NCBI GenBank assembly: GCA_025361105.1 | Contig: JANYAW010000359.1 | Location: 1 to 23,240 of the forward strand | Direction of reading: 5' to 3' | DNA: 23,240 nt | Origin: Rhodocyclaceae bacterium | GTDB taxonomy: Bacteria; Pseudomonadota; Gammaproteobacteria; Burkholderiales; Rhodocyclaceae | Shown: positions 1 through 7,191 of the stretch, one piece after another | Numbering within the stretch: position 1 is the first letter of the stretch | Layout: the number at the start of each line of letters is the position of its first letter | Program-made: the position numbers and the translations under genes | Notes under the pieces: model-generated | What the model saw: only the letters and a program-made list of their open reading frames with translations | Database searches by the model: none | Told to the model about the DNA's origin: nothing

Positions 1-439
1 CATGAAGTCGCGCGGCTGCTATGAAACACCCGGCGGCGCGATTTTGCTGCGCGCACATCGTGCCATCGAGTCGATTTGTCTGGATAGAGAAGTCGCGCAT
101 TTGAAAGACGACTTGATGCCACGCTACGCCAGCATGATTTACAACGGCTATTGGTGGAGCCCTGAACGCAAGGCCTTGCAAGTGTTGATTGACCATACAC
201 AGCAAAGCGTCAATGGCTGGGTGCGGGTCAAACTTTATAAAGGCAGTGTCAGCGTGGTAAGTCGCGATTCCAAAACCGATTCCCTGTTCGATTCCACCAT
301 CGCGACCTTTGAAGATGACGAAGGCGTGTACAACCAAAAAGATGCACACGGGTTTATCCGCTTGAATGCATTGCGCATGCGCATCGCGGCGAATCGTGCA
401 ACAAGCAACTCAACAACGCGCCCAAGCAAAAAGAAATAG
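1..439 (+). CDS. argG: Argininosuccinate synthase, C-terminal part (5' end outside window)
   Basis: This is the last 146 codons or so of argininosuccinate synthase, the cytosolic enzyme that joins citrulline and aspartate with ATP in arginine synthesis. The visible part starts inside the conserved segment KSRGCYETPGG and continues through AHRAIESICLDREVAHLKDD, the aromatic YNGYWWSPER stretch, VRVKLYKG and the typical end FIRLNALRMR. The frame is open to the left edge, so the real start and the ATP-binding N-terminus lie outside; the ATG at position 2 is internal. The C-terminal tail after LRMRI is short, polar and lysine-rich. The stop codon TAG overlaps the ribosome binding site of ppnP, whose start follows after 10 nt, so the two genes are probably cotranscribed. 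I am confident of the family. Confidence 0.93.
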   Translation, partial: MKSRGCYETPGGAILLRAHRAIESICLDREVAHLKDDLMPRYASMIYNGYWWSPERKALQVLIDHTQQSVNGWVRVKLYKGSVSVVSRDSKTDSLFDSTIATFEDDEGVYNQKDAHGFIRLNALRMRIAANRATSNSTTRPSKKK

Positions 440-449
440 GAGTCTTGCA

Positions 450-761
450 ATGCCGCAGTTTGAAAATGTGTCGGTAGTCAAAAAAGCCAATGTGTATTTC
501 GATGGGAAATGCGTCAGCCATACCGTCCTGCTGGCCGATGGAACGCGCAAAAGTGTTGGCGTAATCATGCCGTCTATGCTGACCTTCAAAACCGGCGCGG
601 CTGAAATCATGGAGACGGTTTCCGGTTCCTGCCGCTATCGCTTGAGCGGGCTGGATTGGGCAACCGCAAATGCGGGCGAGTTATTCGCCGTGCCGGAAAA
701 CTCAAGCTTCGACATTGAAGTCAACGGCGAGCCGTATCACTATGTTTGTCATTTTGCGTGA
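450..761 (+). CDS. ppnP: Pyrimidine/purine nucleoside phosphorylase, PpnP (YaiE/DUF1255) family
   Basis: A 103-residue single-domain cupin protein of the PpnP family. Family members phosphorolyse a broad range of nucleosides to free base and ribose 1-phosphate in the cytoplasm. Recognisable elements are the start MPQFENVSVVKKANVYFDGK, the SHTVLLADGTRKSVGVIMP strand pair, the turn TAAE-like segment TGAAEIMETVSGSCRYRL and the end EVNGEPYHYVCHF. Length fits the family (about 95-105 residues). The frame is open further upstream to 366, but that extension overlaps argG and lacks family similarity. The ATG at 450 has AGGAG at about 438-442, and the protein then begins where the family does. It sits 10 nt behind argG, so probable cotranscription; I infer no arginine-specific role from that. 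Confidence 0.9.
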   Translation: MPQFENVSVVKKANVYFDGKCVSHTVLLADGTRKSVGVIMPSMLTFKTGAAEIMETVSGSCRYRLSGLDWATANAGELFAVPENSSFDIEVNGEPYHYVCHFA

Positions 762-765
762 TGGG

Positions 766-799
766 AAAATTCACCAGTTGGTGCTGGTGATACGCCGCC
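766..799 (-). repeat. Dispersed repeat copy A
   Basis: One of seven copies of a roughly 30-bp repeat, here on the - strand. Read on that strand it has GGCGT, then ATCA, then CCAGCACCAACTGG, then TGAATTTT. It fills most of the 61-nt gap between ppnP and yajQ, ending 23 nt before the yajQ start. In this copy the core can form a six-base-pair hairpin, CACCAG with CTGGTG around a CACCAA loop. Confidence 0.8.
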
Positions 800-822
800 A
801 GACCTAAGTCGGAGCGAACCAA

Positions 823-1317
823 ATGCCTTCCTTTGACATCACCTCAGAAGCCGATATGGTGGCGCTAAAAAACGCCGTGGATATTGCTGGCCGTCACATT
901 GGAAATCGTTACGATTTTAAAGGCACTTCGGCGCGCGCCGAGTTGAACGAGAAAGACAAGACGATCATGATTTACGGTGATTCCGAGTTCCAACTCGCGC
1001 AAGTCAAAGACATTTTGTTTCCCGAAATGGAAAAGAAAGAACACGAAAGCACTAAACGGCTGGATGCTGGCGATATGCAAACGGTATCCGGCAATAAATC
1101 CAAGCAGGAACTCAAAATCAAAGTCGGCATTGAAATCGAGTTGGCAAAAAAAATTGTCAAAATGATTAAAGACAGCAAGCTCAAAGTACAAGCCAGCATT
1201 CAGGGCGACGCAGTGCGGGTCAGTGGTGCCAAGCGCGACTTGCTGCAAGACACGATTGCTCTGGTGCGAAAATCCATCACCGATTTTCCATTGCAATACG
1301 GAAATTTCCGCGATTAG
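823..1317 (+). CDS. yajQ: YajQ-family nucleotide-binding protein
   Basis: A 164-residue cytosolic protein of the YajQ (DUF520) family. Some members bind cyclic di-GMP and affect transcription of virulence genes; others have been reported to bind other nucleotides, so the ligand is not certain here. The start MPSFDITSEADMVALKNAVD, the signature NRYDFKGTSARAEL, the segment KRLDAGDMQTVSGN and the end DFPLQYGNFRD are diagnostic, and the length is normal for the family (about 160-165). The ATG at 823 is preceded by GGAG at 811-814 with good spacing. Repeat copy A lies between ppnP and this gene. The presence of a diguanylate cyclase elsewhere in the window is compatible with c-di-GMP signalling in the cell but does not link the two genes. 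Confidence 0.92.
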   Translation: MPSFDITSEADMVALKNAVDIAGRHIGNRYDFKGTSARAELNEKDKTIMIYGDSEFQLAQVKDILFPEMEKKEHESTKRLDAGDMQTVSGNKSKQELKIKVGIEIELAKKIVKMIKDSKLKVQASIQGDAVRVSGAKRDLLQDTIALVRKSITDFPLQYGNFRD

Positions 1318-1374
1318 GCAAAGCGGCGCATCCCGCGACCGAAGTGCTGCGGCGCGCAATCCACGCGACAAAAA

Positions 1375-2025
1375 ATGAATCCCGTACCTGCAAGCCCGTC
1401 TGCAAGCCTGCTGTCAGGTAGTCCTGATGAAATGCTACTTTTCCTGCGGCGACGCTTTGCAGAAAGTGGTGCACAAATGGCAACGGCGCAAGCGACTGGT
1501 GCTGATCTTGATCTGATTGAAAGCCCCTTGACGCCGGCGGCAGTTTTAGTGCCGGTGGTGATGCGCGCAACGGGGCTGACGGTCTTGCTTACGCAGCGCA
1601 CAGCACATTTACGCGATCACGCCGGGCAGGTCAGCTTCCCCGGCGGGCGTTGCGAGCCCAGCGACGCATCGTTTGAAGCCACAGCCTTGCGCGAGGCGGA
1701 GGAGGAGGTTGGTTTGTTGCCGACGCAAGTTGAGATCATCGGTCGCTTGCCAAGTTTTAGAACGATAACCAGTTTTAACGTAGTGCCAGTGGTGGGCTTG
1801 GTGAGTCCGCCACTCAACCTCAAGTTGGATGATTTTGAAGTCGCCGATGCGTTTGAACCGCCGCTGGAATTTTTGCTCGATGCGCGCAATCATGTGCGTC
1901 ACGAAGTTGATGTAAAGGGCATTACGCGTGCCTATTGGTCTATGCCTTGGGGTGGTTATCACATCTGGGGCGCGACCGCCGGCATGCTGATTAGTTTTCG
2001 GGATTTTTTGTATTCGTCGCCATGA
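1375..2025 (+). CDS. Nudix hydrolase, predicted CoA pyrophosphatase (NudL type)
   Basis: A 216-residue Nudix enzyme predicted to split coenzyme A or acyl-CoA into 3',5'-ADP and phosphopantetheine. It carries the CoA-specific signature LLTQRTAHLRDHAGQVSFPG (residues about 71-90), directly followed by the Nudix box with G91 and REAEEEVGL at 106-114, which supplies the metal-binding glutamates. The segment IGRLPSFRTITSFNVVPVVG also matches the CoA subfamily. The start is uncertain: ATG 1375 has a weak ribosome binding site, and ATG 1432 (residue 20) has AGGTAG upstream and would start closer to the conserved part. The stop overlaps the next start by 4 nt (ATGA at 2022-2025), so translational coupling with the CobD/CbiB-like gene is likely. 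Confidence 0.85.
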   Translation: MNPVPASPSASLLSGSPDEMLLFLRRRFAESGAQMATAQATGADLDLIESPLTPAAVLVPVVMRATGLTVLLTQRTAHLRDHAGQVSFPGGRCEPSDASFEATALREAEEEVGLLPTQVEIIGRLPSFRTITSFNVVPVVGLVSPPLNLKLDDFEVADAFEPPLEFLLDARNHVRHEVDVKGITRAYWSMPWGGYHIWGATAGMLISFRDFLYSSP

Positions 2026-2987
2026 GCTTATTCGCTATCGTGTTGGTCTTGTTGCTCGAACAATTTCACGCTATCCCGGCGCGAAGAGTGGCGCGTGTGT
2101 GGTTCATAGCTTTGAGTGCCAAGCTCAAACAGCGTTTCAACGATGGCGAGTATCAACAAGGCGTGCTGGCGTGGGCGCTGCTGGCTGCCCTGCCGACCAT
2201 ATGCGTGTTAATCGCGTCGACCGTGCTGTGGTGGAATTCGCCGTGGTGGGCGTTTGCCTTGAGTTTTGGCGTGTTGTATTTCACGATGGGTTTGCGCCAT
2301 TTTGGCAATCAATTCACCGCCATCTTGCACGCGCTTCAGTTTGCCGAAATTGAACGTGCACGCAGTCTGTTGGCGAATTGGTCGGGATTATCGACCGAGT
2401 GTTTGACTCCGACGGAAATTGCCGCTCAGGCTATTGCACGGGGCTTGTCCGACACGCATCAATATTTGTTCGCGCCGATTTTTTGGTTTGTGGTGCTCGG
2501 CCCGGCAGGCGCACTGATGTATCGCGTTGCGCAACTGCTTGATGCGCATTGGGGGCAAATCTGGCGTGCCAATCGCAGTGGCGTGCTCAGTGTTAATGGC
2601 GACGATGCTGGACGATTTGGTGAATTCACGCATCAAGCATTTTTTGTGATTGATTGGATTCCGGCGCGTCTAACCGGTGCTGCGCTGGCGCTGGCGGGCG
2701 ACTTTGAAGATGCCGCGCAATGTTGGCGCACACAGCTTGGTCAAACGCCGACGATCTACGAGGAGATCGTGCTCGCCGCTGGCGCTGGTGCCTTGGGCGT
2801 GCGCTTGAACGTGGCGACCGCGACAGCCTTTGCGCCGGTAGGTGACGATGCCAGCGTCGCCGAATTTGGTCTTGGCGATGATGCGGATTCAAACGTCATG
2901 CAACGCGCCGCAGCGCTGGTTTGGCGTACGCTGTTGTTCATACTGATCTTGCTTGCGGTGATTTGGTTGAGCACGTGGCATCACTGA
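2022..2987 (+). CDS. CobD/CbiB-family (AmpE-like) membrane protein
   Basis: A 321-residue inner-membrane protein. It resembles the CobD/CbiB family, whose classical members form the amide bond between cobyric acid and the aminopropanol arm of cobalamin; the related AmpE proteins are membrane sensors. Visible features are an N-terminal hydrophobic segment, strong membrane segments at about 45-90 and 150-170, the family-like stretch GPAGALMYRVAQLLD, and a C-terminal anchor ending in WLSTWHH. The start overlaps the stop of the Nudix gene by 4 nt. No other cobalamin gene is nearby, and many Betaproteobacteria have such a protein after a Nudix gene, so a true cobalamin function should not be assumed. 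Family call good, function uncertain. Confidence 0.7.
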   Translation: MSLFAIVLVLLLEQFHAIPARRVARVWFIALSAKLKQRFNDGEYQQGVLAWALLAALPTICVLIASTVLWWNSPWWAFALSFGVLYFTMGLRHFGNQFTAILHALQFAEIERARSLLANWSGLSTECLTPTEIAAQAIARGLSDTHQYLFAPIFWFVVLGPAGALMYRVAQLLDAHWGQIWRANRSGVLSVNGDDAGRFGEFTHQAFFVIDWIPARLTGAALALAGDFEDAAQCWRTQLGQTPTIYEEIVLAAGAGALGVRLNVATATAFAPVGDDASVAEFGLGDDADSNVMQRAAALVWRTLLFILILLAVIWLSTWHH

Positions 2988-3037
2988 CACATTTGGTACG
3001 CTTGGCACACATTTTTAATTTTTTTTAGGAGAAAATC

Positions 3038-4225
3038 ATGTCTGAAAAACGAGAAGTAGTAGCACTGAGTGCCGTGCGCTCAGCAGTCGGAACCTTTGCC
3101 GGAGCCTTGTCCGGCATGGAACCTTGTGAGCTTGGTGGCCTGGTCATTAAGGAAGCAATTTTGCGCTCCGGTGTCGATCCGAAACAAGTGACCTTTGCCG
3201 CCGTCGGCAACGTTATCCCGACCGAATCGCGCTACCCCTACGTTGCCCGTGTCGCGGCAATACAAGGCGGTATGAGCATGGATTCGGTTGCCCTCGCCGT
3301 GAACCGCTTGTGCGGTTCGGCGCAACAAGCCATCGTCAATTCCGCGCAAGCGATTTTGCTCGGCGACGCAGATTTTGCAATCGGTGGCGGCGTCGAAGTG
3401 ATGTCGCGTGGCGGCTATTTGTCAGCAGCGATGCGCTCCGGTGCGCGCATGGGCGACACAAAAATGATCGACACCATGGTTGCCGCATTGACCGACCCGT
3501 TCGGTGTCGGCCACATGGGCATCACCGCAGAAAACATGGCGGTCAAATGGGATATCTCGCGTGAAGCGCAAGACGCATTCGCACTGGCCTCGCATCAACG
3601 CGCCGCGGCAGCGATTGCCGCCGGCTATTTCAAATCGCAAATCGTGCCGATCACCATGCAAACGCGCAAAGGTGATGTGGTTTTTGACACAGATGAACAT
3701 GTCAAAGCCAACACTTCGCTGGAATCATTGGCCAAGATGAAACCCGCGTTCAAGAAGGACGGCACAGTCACTGCCGGCAATGCCTCCGGCATCAACGATG
3801 GCGCAGCGTTTTTAGTGCTAGCCGATGCCGCCGCCGCACGCGCAGGCGGCCACAAAGCCATGGCGCGACTGGTCGCCTATGCAGTAGCAGGCGTGCCTAA
3901 CGAAGTCATGGGCGAAGGCCCTATCCCGGCCTCCAAGCGTGCCCTGGAGCGTGCCGGATTGACGCTGGCGCAGATGGATGTCATCGAGTCCAACGAAGCA
4001 TTCGCAGCACAGTCTTTGGGAGTGGCTAAAGGGCTCGGCTTGGACTTGTCCAAAACCAACGTCAACGGCGGCGCAATCTCGCTCGGCCATCCGGTCGGCG
4101 CGAGCGGCGCAGTGATCATCACCAAAGCGCTCTACGAACTGGAGCGCACCGGCGGCAAATATGCACTGGCAACCATGTGTATAGGCGGCGGGCAGGGGAT
4201 AACTACGATTTGGGAAAGGCTGTAA
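3038..4225 (+). CDS. bktB: Acetyl-CoA acyltransferase / beta-ketothiolase (BktB-like)
   Basis: A 395-residue thiolase that condenses or cleaves beta-ketoacyl-CoA in the cytoplasm, as in fatty-acid degradation or polyhydroxyalkanoate precursor synthesis. All catalytic elements are present: nucleophile Cys92 in NRLCGSAQQA, the NEAFA loop at 319-323, His351 in GHPVGASGA, and Cys381 in CIGGGQG. The sequence follows Ralstonia-type BktB over its length as I remember it, including the GNVI start of the loop and MSRGGYL; substrate range cannot be decided from this. ATG 3038 is preceded by AGGAGA at about 3027-3032, a strong site. The 50-nt gap before it is AT-rich and may hold a promoter. No PHA genes are adjacent, so the gene appears monocistronic. 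Confidence 0.92.
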   Translation: MSEKREVVALSAVRSAVGTFAGALSGMEPCELGGLVIKEAILRSGVDPKQVTFAAVGNVIPTESRYPYVARVAAIQGGMSMDSVALAVNRLCGSAQQAIVNSAQAILLGDADFAIGGGVEVMSRGGYLSAAMRSGARMGDTKMIDTMVAALTDPFGVGHMGITAENMAVKWDISREAQDAFALASHQRAAAAIAAGYFKSQIVPITMQTRKGDVVFDTDEHVKANTSLESLAKMKPAFKKDGTVTAGNASGINDGAAFLVLADAAAARAGGHKAMARLVAYAVAGVPNEVMGEGPIPASKRALERAGLTLAQMDVIESNEAFAAQSLGVAKGLGLDLSKTNVNGGAISLGHPVGASGAVIITKALYELERTGGKYALATMCIGGGQGITTIWERL

Positions 4226-4261
4226 GCGTTGAGAAATGGCGACACGGCGATCAAGAAGTTG

Positions 4262-4296
4262 TGACGGCGTGTCGTCAGCACCAACTGGAAAATTGC
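4262..4296 (+). repeat. Dispersed repeat copy B
   Basis: A + strand copy: TGACGGCGTG, then TCGT, then CAGCACCAACTGG, then AAAATTGC. It lies between the thiolase and the small secreted-protein gene, ending 17 nt before that gene's GTG start. One core base differs from the consensus (TCAG for CCAG). Together with copy C it brackets that gene as direct repeats 660 nt apart. Confidence 0.8.
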
Positions 4297-4313
4297 GATT
4301 CTGGGGGCACAGC

Positions 4314-4856
4314 GTGAAGTCCATTCGACGACATCGAATCGCGGCTGGTGTATTCGGTTTGAGTTTGCTGTGCTCTGTGAGCGCAGCAGCTACTGAAACA
4401 TATTGGGAACGCTATCTCAATTACCCAAGCGCTGAGAATGCCAGGAAAGTGACGGAGATGACCTCGTCGCGAGGTTCAGATGCAGACGATGTAGACGGCG
4501 ATAACGAAATCAATCTGCTGCGCACACAAGTGGTTGCTGGAGACAGATTTGCATTTCGGGCAACGCTTAGACTAATTATGAAATCGGACGGTGGACGGCT
4601 CGAGGACCTAATGGGTGTATTGGCGAGCGCAATACGACCGAAGCCCCAATTTTTTCTGGAAGAGGTTCTGTTAGCGAAAATCCATCCAGGAACGTTAAAG
4701 GGGATTCTTCGAAAGACTGGCCAACAATATGTTGACCGGAGAGAAGCCCAAGCCTACGAGTTAAAAATGCGACGAGCTGCACTTGCCTCGATTCGTGACA
4801 AGCATCTTCAAAAAATACGTCAGCAATGTTTGCGAATGCTCGAAAAATTCGAGTAG
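4314..4856 (+). CDS. Hypothetical secreted protein, no recognised domain
   Basis: I do not recognise this 180-residue protein. It begins with a clear export signal: basic KSIRRHR, a hydrophobic run AAGVFGLSLLC, then SVSAAATET, with cleavage likely after an alanine near residue 26. The mature part is mostly helical in appearance and charged, with an acidic patch DADDVDGDNE and a basic C-terminal half (REAQAYELKMRRAALASIRD). I chose GTG 4314 because GGGGG at 4303-4307 is well placed and the signal peptide starts there; the same frame is open back to an ATG at 4236, which would run through repeat copy B. G+C content by eye is nearer 50% than the 57-60% of neighbours, and rarer AGA/AGG arginine codons occur. 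It is bracketed by repeats B and C, which suggests an acquired gene. Confidence 0.65.
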   Translation: MKSIRRHRIAAGVFGLSLLCSVSAAATETYWERYLNYPSAENARKVTEMTSSRGSDADDVDGDNEINLLRTQVVAGDRFAFRATLRLIMKSDGGRLEDLMGVLASAIRPKPQFFLEEVLLAKIHPGTLKGILRKTGQQYVDRREAQAYELKMRRAALASIRDKHLQKIRQQCLRMLEKFE

Positions 4857-4871
4857 AGCAATAGGCGCAAA

Positions 4872-4891
4872 CACTATAGCTTGGCATAGTG
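4872..4891. repeat. Short inverted repeat after the hypothetical gene
   Basis: CACTAT and ATAGTG form a perfect six-base-pair inverted repeat with an eight-base loop, 16 nt after the stop of the small secreted-protein gene. It could be a weak terminator, but no run of T follows, so transcription may pass on to the MFS gene. Confidence 0.35.
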
Positions 4892-4921
4892 GCGCGCGGG
4901 TGTCCCATTGGTTTCCTGTTA

Positions 4922-4957
4922 TGACGGCGTGTCCCCAGCACCAACTGGCGAAATTTT
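4922..4957 (+). repeat. Dispersed repeat copy C
   Basis: The copy closest to the consensus: TGACGGCGTG, TCC, CCAGCACCAACTGGCG, AAATTTT. It is on the + strand in the 135-nt gap between the hypothetical secreted protein and the MFS transporter, ending 35 nt before the MFS start. Confidence 0.85.
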
Positions 4958-4991
4958 TTGTACGATGCAATTTTCTCGCCGGTAACTACCA

Positions 4992-6227
4992 GTGAAATGG
5001 CTTGATCGCCTTCAACACCGATTCGCCAATGTCCCGCTCATCGCTTACGGCTTGGCGACGACGAGTTTCATCAATCGCATGGGTGGCACGGCCAAGTTGT
5101 TCATGGCCTTGTATCTGCACGAGGCGCTGGGCTTTGATCTAAGCACCGTCGGCATATTGCTGTCGATTTATGGTGCGGGTTTGCTGGCCGGTTCCTTCTT
5201 CGTCTCGGTACTCACCGACTGGCTCTCGGCGCGCAAATTGATGCTGTGGAGTTTGCTGGGCAGCGCACTTGGTCTGGTGATTTTGTGCGGCGTGACGACC
5301 ATTCCGACGCTTGCCATCGCGCTGCTTTTTGGCGGACTATGCGACGGCGGTTATCGTCCCGCGATGCAACGGGTGATGATGCAAAGCTGCGAGCCATTGG
5401 TTCGAATACATGCGCAATCCTTGCAGCGGGTGGCCGTCAATCTTGGTTTTGGGATGGGTGGTTTGGTTGGTGGCTGGTTTGCCGAATTTGATTATCGTTA
5501 TGTTTTTGTCGCTGATGCAGTGACTTCAGTTGCGGCTGCCGTATTTTTGAAATGGGCGTTCACGCGCGCCGATGAGCGCACACCGGCGCAATCCATGCCG
5601 GCGAAAATTGCCGATGAGCGCTGGCCTTACTCTGACGTACCTTTTATTACTTTCATGCTGGCCTGCCTGTTGCTATCGACGGTTTATGCGCAGTCGGAAA
5701 GTACGATGACCAATTATTTGCGCGAGTATTTTTTGCTCTCACCAAAATGGATAGGTGCTACATTCGCGCTCAACGGATTGATGGTCGCCGTCTTGCAAAT
5801 CCCGATTACCTTGCGTACGGAATTTTGGCCGCCACGCCGAACCATGATGGCAGGCGCGGCGACTTTGACTTTAGGGTTTGCGATTTTGCCGCTGGGCGCC
5901 GGGCTGGGTGAGACGGCGTGCATCCTTATGGCAATGCTGTCGACGGCGATTTACACCACCGGAGAAATGCTGTTGATGCCACCACAACTGGCGCTGGTGA
6001 TGCAACGCGCCGATGCCGGACGTGCCGGGCATTATCTGGCGCTTTACAACGGCATCTGGGGCGGCAGGACCATGCTTGCGCCGCTGCTGGGCAATACTGT
6101 TTATGACCGCTTTGGCGGCCACGCGGTGTGGATGCTTTGCGCCGTGCTAGGTGTGTTGGCTTTGATGTTGCAGTTTCGTGCAATAGTGAAAATGCAGCAA
6201 CTGCAAATCAGGCCGAATACAACTTGA
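4992..6227 (+). CDS. Major facilitator superfamily transporter (MdtH-like)
   Basis: A 411-residue inner-membrane transporter with about 12 hydrophobic segments in two halves split by a polar loop near residues 190-215 (ADERTPAQSMPAKIADERWP). The start of the first half (INRMGGTAKLFMALYLHEALGFDLSTVGILLSIYGAGLLAGSF) and the loop 2-3 motif TDWLSARKLML, a variant of the MFS signature G-x3-D-x2-GRR, support the family. It resembles drug exporters of the MdtH group, but substrate is unknown. The start is GTG 4992 (VKWLDRLQH) with a poor ribosome binding site. Repeat copy C lies just upstream. The 3' end overlaps the convergent WYL regulator gene by 20 nt, so no terminator fits between them. Confidence 0.85.
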   Translation: MKWLDRLQHRFANVPLIAYGLATTSFINRMGGTAKLFMALYLHEALGFDLSTVGILLSIYGAGLLAGSFFVSVLTDWLSARKLMLWSLLGSALGLVILCGVTTIPTLAIALLFGGLCDGGYRPAMQRVMMQSCEPLVRIHAQSLQRVAVNLGFGMGGLVGGWFAEFDYRYVFVADAVTSVAAAVFLKWAFTRADERTPAQSMPAKIADERWPYSDVPFITFMLACLLLSTVYAQSESTMTNYLREYFLLSPKWIGATFALNGLMVAVLQIPITLRTEFWPPRRTMMAGAATLTLGFAILPLGAGLGETACILMAMLSTAIYTTGEMLLMPPQLALVMQRADAGRAGHYLALYNGIWGGRTMLAPLLGNTVYDRFGGHAVWMLCAVLGVLALMLQFRAIVKMQQLQIRPNTT

Positions 6228-7188
6228 CCAAATCCTGCGCCGCAGTGGCGACGCGCTGACGCAAATCATTCGGAACCAGTACTTCGACATCGGTGCCGAA
6301 TTTCAGGATGTCCATGATCAGTTCGCGGTGGTCGGTGTAGGGCAGCGAGAGGAGGTAGCGACCTTCGGCATCGGTTTCGCTGCGCTGATCCGGATGCCAT
6401 GATTCCTGCGCGACCCAGCGTGCGCGTTCGGCCGAGAAGCGCAGCTTGGCCCATTTGATTTGCTTGCCGCTAAAAATCCCGTAGCCTGGGCCGAGGGTTT
6501 CGTCGATAGCGCGGGGCGACACATCACGGGCCTTTTGTTCAAGGATTTCGGCGTGCTGAATCGAATCAACGGCGAAATTTCGTAGACCCTTGCGCAAATG
6601 ACACCATGCATCGAGATACCAATTCTCGCGGTAATACACCAGGCGTTGCGGAGATACATCGCGCTCGCTGGTCTCGCCGGTGCCACGCGCAAAGTAAGTG
6701 AGGTGCAGACGTTTGCGATGTAACAGCGCCGAGCCAACGCGCTCGAAATGGGTGAGTTTCAAACTACGTTTTGCCGAGCCGAGAATCATCACCCGATGAC
6801 GCACTTCTTCGGCACTATTGTCAGCAGTGCCGAGCAGGCCGTTGAGCCGGGCTAACAGTGGGTTGATGTGCGGGTTGAGTATGCCGCCGGGATCCAGATT
6901 GGTCAGTAAATGCTGCATGGTCAACAAGGCATGCACTTCGCCGGAGTTGAACCACAGGCCGGGCAGGGTGTATTGAGCGTTTTGATTTACGTGCTGACTG
7001 TCGAAGCGATAACCGTTGGCATCGCGATCCCAGACTATCGGCGCGTTGAGTCGGCTGCGCATGTACTCCAAGTCGCGTTTGAGCGTGGCGCGCGAGACTT
7101 CCAGTGCTTCCATCAGTTGAACAAAGCTGACCACGCCGCGATCGTGAATCATCTGATCGATTTTGTAGAAGCGTTCGGTGCGATCCAT
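6208..7188 (-). CDS. WYL-domain transcriptional regulator
   Basis: A 326-residue regulator. Residues about 4-60 form a winged helix-turn-helix (RFYKIDQMIHDRGVVSFVQL, EVSRATLKRDLEYM) of the HTH_11/DeoR type. Residues about 145-215 form a WYL domain with the signature W190-Y191-L192 in YYRENWYLDAWCHLRKGLRNF and the SERDVSPQRLV strand before it. A C-terminal WCX-like part follows to about 320. WYL domains are thought to bind nucleic acid or nucleotide ligands and often control DNA-damage or defence genes; the target here is unknown. ATG 7188 begins 3 nt after the rsgA stop, so it is the last gene of the M48-phhB-rsgA-WYL operon. Its 3' end overlaps the convergent MFS gene by 20 nt. Confidence 0.88.
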   Translation of the reverse strand: MDRTERFYKIDQMIHDRGVVSFVQLMEALEVSRATLKRDLEYMRSRLNAPIVWDRDANGYRFDSQHVNQNAQYTLPGLWFNSGEVHALLTMQHLLTNLDPGGILNPHINPLLARLNGLLGTADNSAEEVRHRVMILGSAKRSLKLTHFERVGSALLHRKRLHLTYFARGTGETSERDVSPQRLVYYRENWYLDAWCHLRKGLRNFAVDSIQHAEILEQKARDVSPRAIDETLGPGYGIFSGKQIKWAKLRFSAERARWVAQESWHPDQRSETDAEGRYLLSLPYTDHRELIMDILKFGTDVEVLVPNDLRQRVATAAQDLVKLYSA

Positions 7189-7191
7189 GAC

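Noticed and set aside
865..1371. Long open frame antisense to yajQ
   Set aside because: No family similarity, no ribosome binding site, and it mirrors a clearly real gene; similar long antisense frames over the thiolase and the CHASE2 cyclase were dropped for the same reason.
2988..3037. TTGGCACACATTTTTAA before the thiolase, resembling a sigma-54 -24/-12 promoter
   Set aside because: The GG element is present but the required GC at the -12 position is missing; the AT-rich stretch explains the rest.
4226..4991. The B-C bracketed unit as an integron cassette or insertion sequence
   Set aside because: No attC-like folded site, no integrase and no transposase are present; the bracketing repeats also occur alone elsewhere.
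5458..5485. GGTTGGTGGCTGG inside the MFS gene, similar to the repeat core read on the other strand
   Set aside because: It lacks the GGCGT arm and has an extra base in the core; it simply encodes a glycine-rich membrane segment.
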